The position numbers and the translations under genes are program-made. The notes under the pieces were generated by a model. It did no database searches, was not told the origin of the DNA, and saw nothing but the letters and a program-made list of their open reading frames with translations. DNA of 64,000 nucleotides, taken from the NCBI RefSeq assembly GCF_002797815.1, contig NZ_PGFJ01000001.1, positions 1,984,001 to 2,048,000 of the forward strand. The letters are read 5' to 3'. This DNA comes from Mucilaginibacter auburnensis. Lineage in GTDB: Bacteria > Bacteroidota > Bacteroidia > Sphingobacteriales > Sphingobacteriaceae. Below are positions 61,742 to 64,000 of the stretch, in pieces. How positions within the stretch are numbered: position 1 is the stretch's first letter; the number at the start of each line of letters is the position of its first letter.

Positions 61742-61772
61742 CGTATAATTGGATTAACAGACCAATTATACG
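61742..61772. promoter_or_regulatory. Dyad CGTATAATTGG-N9-CCAATTATACG, possible operator
   Basis: A perfect 11-bp inverted repeat with 9-base spacer, 28 bases upstream of the YhcH-family start codon. A candidate binding site for the LacI regulator at the window edge or another regulator. Shape and lack of a T-run argue against a terminator. Confidence 0.5.
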
Positions 61773-61981
61773 AGTATTAGTTTAAACGCGGGAATGCCCG
61801 CAGTAAAATTTACGCTATAAAGGCTTAGTTTAAAGCGTTTCGCCTATTTCGATTTCGTAAAAATTAAACTGCTATTTGCTGTTAATTATGACAAGTAATT
61901 GTAAAATTGCCAATCATTATATTTTTCAATACCTATATTAAGGCAATAAACATTATTGTCAGTTAAGCTATTAAACCAAAA

Positions 61982-63292
61982 ATGAACCAAACAAAAACAG
62001 GCAATTTCCGCTGGACCATTTGCGCACTGCTATTTTTTGCTACCACCGTTAACTACCTTGACAGGGCAGTGATCAGTTTGTTAAAAACAGATCTGACGAA
62101 AGAGTTTAGCTGGGACGATGGAGACTATACCAACATTGAAATAGCCTTTAAAATATCATACGCAGTTGGCTTACTCATATCGGGCAGGCTCATTGATAAG
62201 TTAGGCACTAAAATGGGTTATTTTGGGGCTACAGCATTATGGAGCGTATCAGCTGTTTGTCATGCGTTTGCTAACAGCACATTAGGTTTTGGTGTAGTGC
62301 GTGCCGCATTAGGCTTGAGCGAATCGGGCAACTTTCCCGCCGCCATAAAAACTACTGCGGAGTGGTTCCCCAAAAAAGAACGGGCTTTTGCAACCGGTAT
62401 ATTCAACTCAGGTGCCAATATAGGCGCTATAGTAGCGCCATTAACTGTGCCATTTATAGCAGTAGCCTGGGGATGGAAGTGGGCCTTTATCATCACAGGT
62501 TCGGTTGGTTTTATATGGCTGATACTGTGGCTGGCTATATATGAAATACCCGCCCGTCAAAAAAGAGTTAGCAAAGCAGAGTTAGATTACATTAACAGTG
62601 ATGCCGATGAAAAAGACAGGGCCGATCAACTAACCGAAAGTACCAAAGTATCATGGTTCAGCTTGTTAAAATTTAAGCAGACCTGGGCTTTTTCTGTAGG
62701 TAAGTTTTTAACAGATCCTATATGGTGGTTCTATCTTTTTTGGTTGCCTGATTTTTTAGAGAGTCAATATGGCTTAAAAGGAACCGATATAGCGTTACCG
62801 GTAGCACTGGTTTATACCATATCAACTTTTGGTAGCGTGTTTGGCGGTTACTTGCCTAAAAAATTGATTGATAAAAACTGGCCGGTATTTAAAGCGCGTA
62901 AAACTTCCATGTTAATATACGCCATTGCGGTAATACCAATTGTATTCGCACAGGTATTGGGTAATATTAACATGTGGTTAGCGGTGCTGATAATTGGTTT
63001 AGCGACATCGGCTCACCAGGCATGGAGCGCAAATATTTTCACTACTGTATCTGACATGTTTCCTAAAAAAGCTATTGGTTCTGTTACAGGTATAGGAGGT
63101 ATGTTCGGTTCAATTGGTAGCGTTTTGCTATCATGGTTGGTTCAAAAGAAGATGTTTATGCATTACAGGGCCATTGATCAGATTGAAACCGCTTATTACA
63201 TTATGTTCTTTGTTTGTGGTATTGCATACCTGTTAGCCTGGTGCATAATGCATGTCCTGGTGCCGAGAATGAAACAGGTGGAGTTAGATTAA
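61982..63292 (+). CDS. MFS transporter of the anion:cation symporter type (ExuT-like)
   Basis: A 436-residue inner-membrane transporter with 12 helices: RWTICALLFFATTVNYLDRAV, GLSESGNFPAAIKTTAEWFP and GIFNSGANIGAIVAPLTVPF are the signature of the ACS family that carries hexuronates, galactonate and similar acids. Adjacent YhcH-like protein and LacI regulator fit sugar-acid use. Exact substrate unknown. Confidence 0.9.
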   Translation: MNQTKTGNFRWTICALLFFATTVNYLDRAVISLLKTDLTKEFSWDDGDYTNIEIAFKISYAVGLLISGRLIDKLGTKMGYFGATALWSVSAVCHAFANSTLGFGVVRAALGLSESGNFPAAIKTTAEWFPKKERAFATGIFNSGANIGAIVAPLTVPFIAVAWGWKWAFIITGSVGFIWLILWLAIYEIPARQKRVSKAELDYINSDADEKDRADQLTESTKVSWFSLLKFKQTWAFSVGKFLTDPIWWFYLFWLPDFLESQYGLKGTDIALPVALVYTISTFGSVFGGYLPKKLIDKNWPVFKARKTSMLIYAIAVIPIVFAQVLGNINMWLAVLIIGLATSAHQAWSANIFTTVSDMFPKKAIGSVTGIGGMFGSIGSVLLSWLVQKKMFMHYRAIDQIETAYYIMFFVCGIAYLLAWCIMHVLVPRMKQVELD

Positions 63293-63304
63293 TTGCAGAT
63301 ATTA

Positions 63305-63312
63305 TATATTTG
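63305..63312 (+). promoter_or_regulatory. -7 box of the LacI regulator
   Basis: TATATTTG; predicted start near 63316, leaving a 20-base leader before ATG 63336. No clear -33 TTG. Confidence 0.45.
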
Positions 63313-63335
63313 TACTCCATTAACGATACAGATTT

Positions 63336-64000
63336 ATGAGTAGTTACAAGGCTCTAACGATGAATGATATCGCGAAAGCGTTAAATCTTTCGGCGTCTAC
63401 CGTTTCAAAAGCGCTTAGCGATAGCTACGAGATCAGCGAGAAAACCAAGCAATTGGTTAATGATTACGCTAAGAAAAATAATTACCGCCCTAATTTAATT
63501 GCGCAGAGCTTAAAACAGGGTCACAGTAATTCTATCGGCGTAGTGGTATCTTCTGTAGATAATCCATTCTTCTCGCAGATCATTAATGGTATTGAGTCTG
63601 TAGCGTATGATGAAGGGTATAACATCATCATTTCGCAAACGCATGAGTCGTACGATTTGGAAGTAAAGAACGTAAATCACTTGGCTCACCGCTCTGTAGA
63701 TGGTATGTTAGTGGCTATATCTACCGAAACCCAGAATATAGATCACCTTAAAAAGCTACAGCAACACGGTTTGCCAATTATTTTTTTCGACCGCGTTACT
63801 GATGATATGGATACCCATAAGGTTACCGTTGAGAATTTTAAAGGTGCATACGATTCGACGGCTTATCTGGTAAATTTAGGGTACAAACGAATTGCACATA
63901 TCACATCGGCAGACGAGACATCTGTTATGCGTGAGCGATTGGCCGGGTATGAAAAAGCGTTAACAGATAAGGGCCTTACCGTAGATCAAAGCCTTATTAA
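63336..64000 (+). CDS. LacI family transcriptional regulator (cut by window end)
   Basis: At least 221 residues before the window ends. The N-terminal helix-turn-helix is clear: MNDIAKALNLSASTVSKALS, then YEISEKTKQLVNDYAKKNNY and hinge RPNLIAQSLKQG. The ligand domain begins with SIGVVVSSVDNPFFSQIINGIE. It is separated from the transporter gene by 43 bases and probably controls the local sugar-acid genes. Incomplete: the C terminus is outside the window. Confidence 0.92.
   Translation, partial: MSSYKALTMNDIAKALNLSASTVSKALSDSYEISEKTKQLVNDYAKKNNYRPNLIAQSLKQGHSNSIGVVVSSVDNPFFSQIINGIESVAYDEGYNIIISQTHESYDLEVKNVNHLAHRSVDGMLVAISTETQNIDHLKKLQQHGLPIIFFDRVTDDMDTHKVTVENFKGAYDSTAYLVNLGYKRIAHITSADETSVMRERLAGYEKALTDKGLTVDQSLI

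Noticed and set aside
1-64000. CRISPR arrays, prophage, restriction or other defence systems, tRNA and rRNA genes
   Set aside because: Looked for direct-repeat arrays, phage structural genes, known defence domains and tRNA-like cloverleaves; none was found by eye.

Overview
The window is chromosomal DNA of a Bacteroidota bacterium, most likely a Sphingobacteriaceae member near Mucilaginibacter or Pedobacter. This rests on the protein families (DUF4905-like, GIN-domain/DUF2807, DUF4397, MG2-plus-TonB-plug proteins, M56/BlaI pairs, an ArgF' carbamoyltransferase of the Bacteroides type), on the many short secreted proteins ending their signal peptide in AQ or a lipobox, on the scarcity of Shine-Dalgarno sequences, and on repeated matches to the Bacteroidota primary-sigma promoter (TTG near -33, TAnnTTTG near -7). 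No rRNA, tRNA, CRISPR array, prophage or intact transposase was seen. The genus is an inference.

Layout. 1-9 kb: Dps, a DUF4905-like protein, a LysM/RlpA-like exported protein overlapping udk, a lipoprotein, a SpoU methyltransferase coupled to galK, YciI and a 919-residue MG2/TonB-plug surface protein. 9-16 kb: small stress or housekeeping genes (YbjQ, PpnP), a methyltransferase divergent from a LysR regulator, a soluble GAF histidine kinase, a DUF4397 lipoprotein, a cation diffusion facilitator, the small SRP RNA and a YpdA-type flavoprotein.

16.4-22.8 kb is the main biosynthetic unit: an arginine operon. A 40-codon leader ORF with three consecutive arginine codons precedes a GNAT acyltransferase (probable N-acylglutamate synthase), argG, a cupin, a second GNAT, argC, argD and argF'. 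The carbamoyltransferase has Val90 where acetylornithine enzymes have Glu, which points to the N-succinylornithine route. The larger gaps inside this operon are filled by different palindromic repeats, and one repeat lies in frame inside the cupin gene. The remaining pathway genes proC and argB lie at 31.5-33.1 kb on the opposite strand, so the pathway is split. argE and argH are not in the window.

22.9-36.9 kb: PaiB-like protein, Na+/H+ antiporter, NDH-2, a secreted alpha/beta hydrolase, citrate synthase, a large PAS hybrid histidine kinase, a BlaI repressor with an M56 (BlaR1-like) sensor behind a promoter studded with inverted repeats, a SatP acetate transporter and an SRPBCC protein. 37-49 kb: OsmC, a MITE-like element with a 9-bp target duplication, queG, a GIN-domain protein, a lipoprotein deacetylase, ruvB, a dolichol-phosphate-mannose-like glycosyltransferase, a POT peptide transporter, a thiolase, and an ECF sigma factor with a membrane partner. 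49-64 kb: a glutamate/dicarboxylate symporter, rplU-rpmA, an M1 aminopeptidase, two anchorless TonB C-terminal domain proteins, a prenyl synthase and RNase R, a fused double-ATPase ABC protein coupled to a PolB-like exonuclease, and a sugar-acid style locus (secreted YhcH-family protein, ACS-type MFS transporter, LacI regulator cut by the window edge).

Nothing here is an obvious new defence or mobile system. The strongest candidates for something undescribed are the arginine leader/attenuator, the paired operators at a predicted leaderless blaI promoter, the 155-bp MITE, and the repeat-packed arginine operon.
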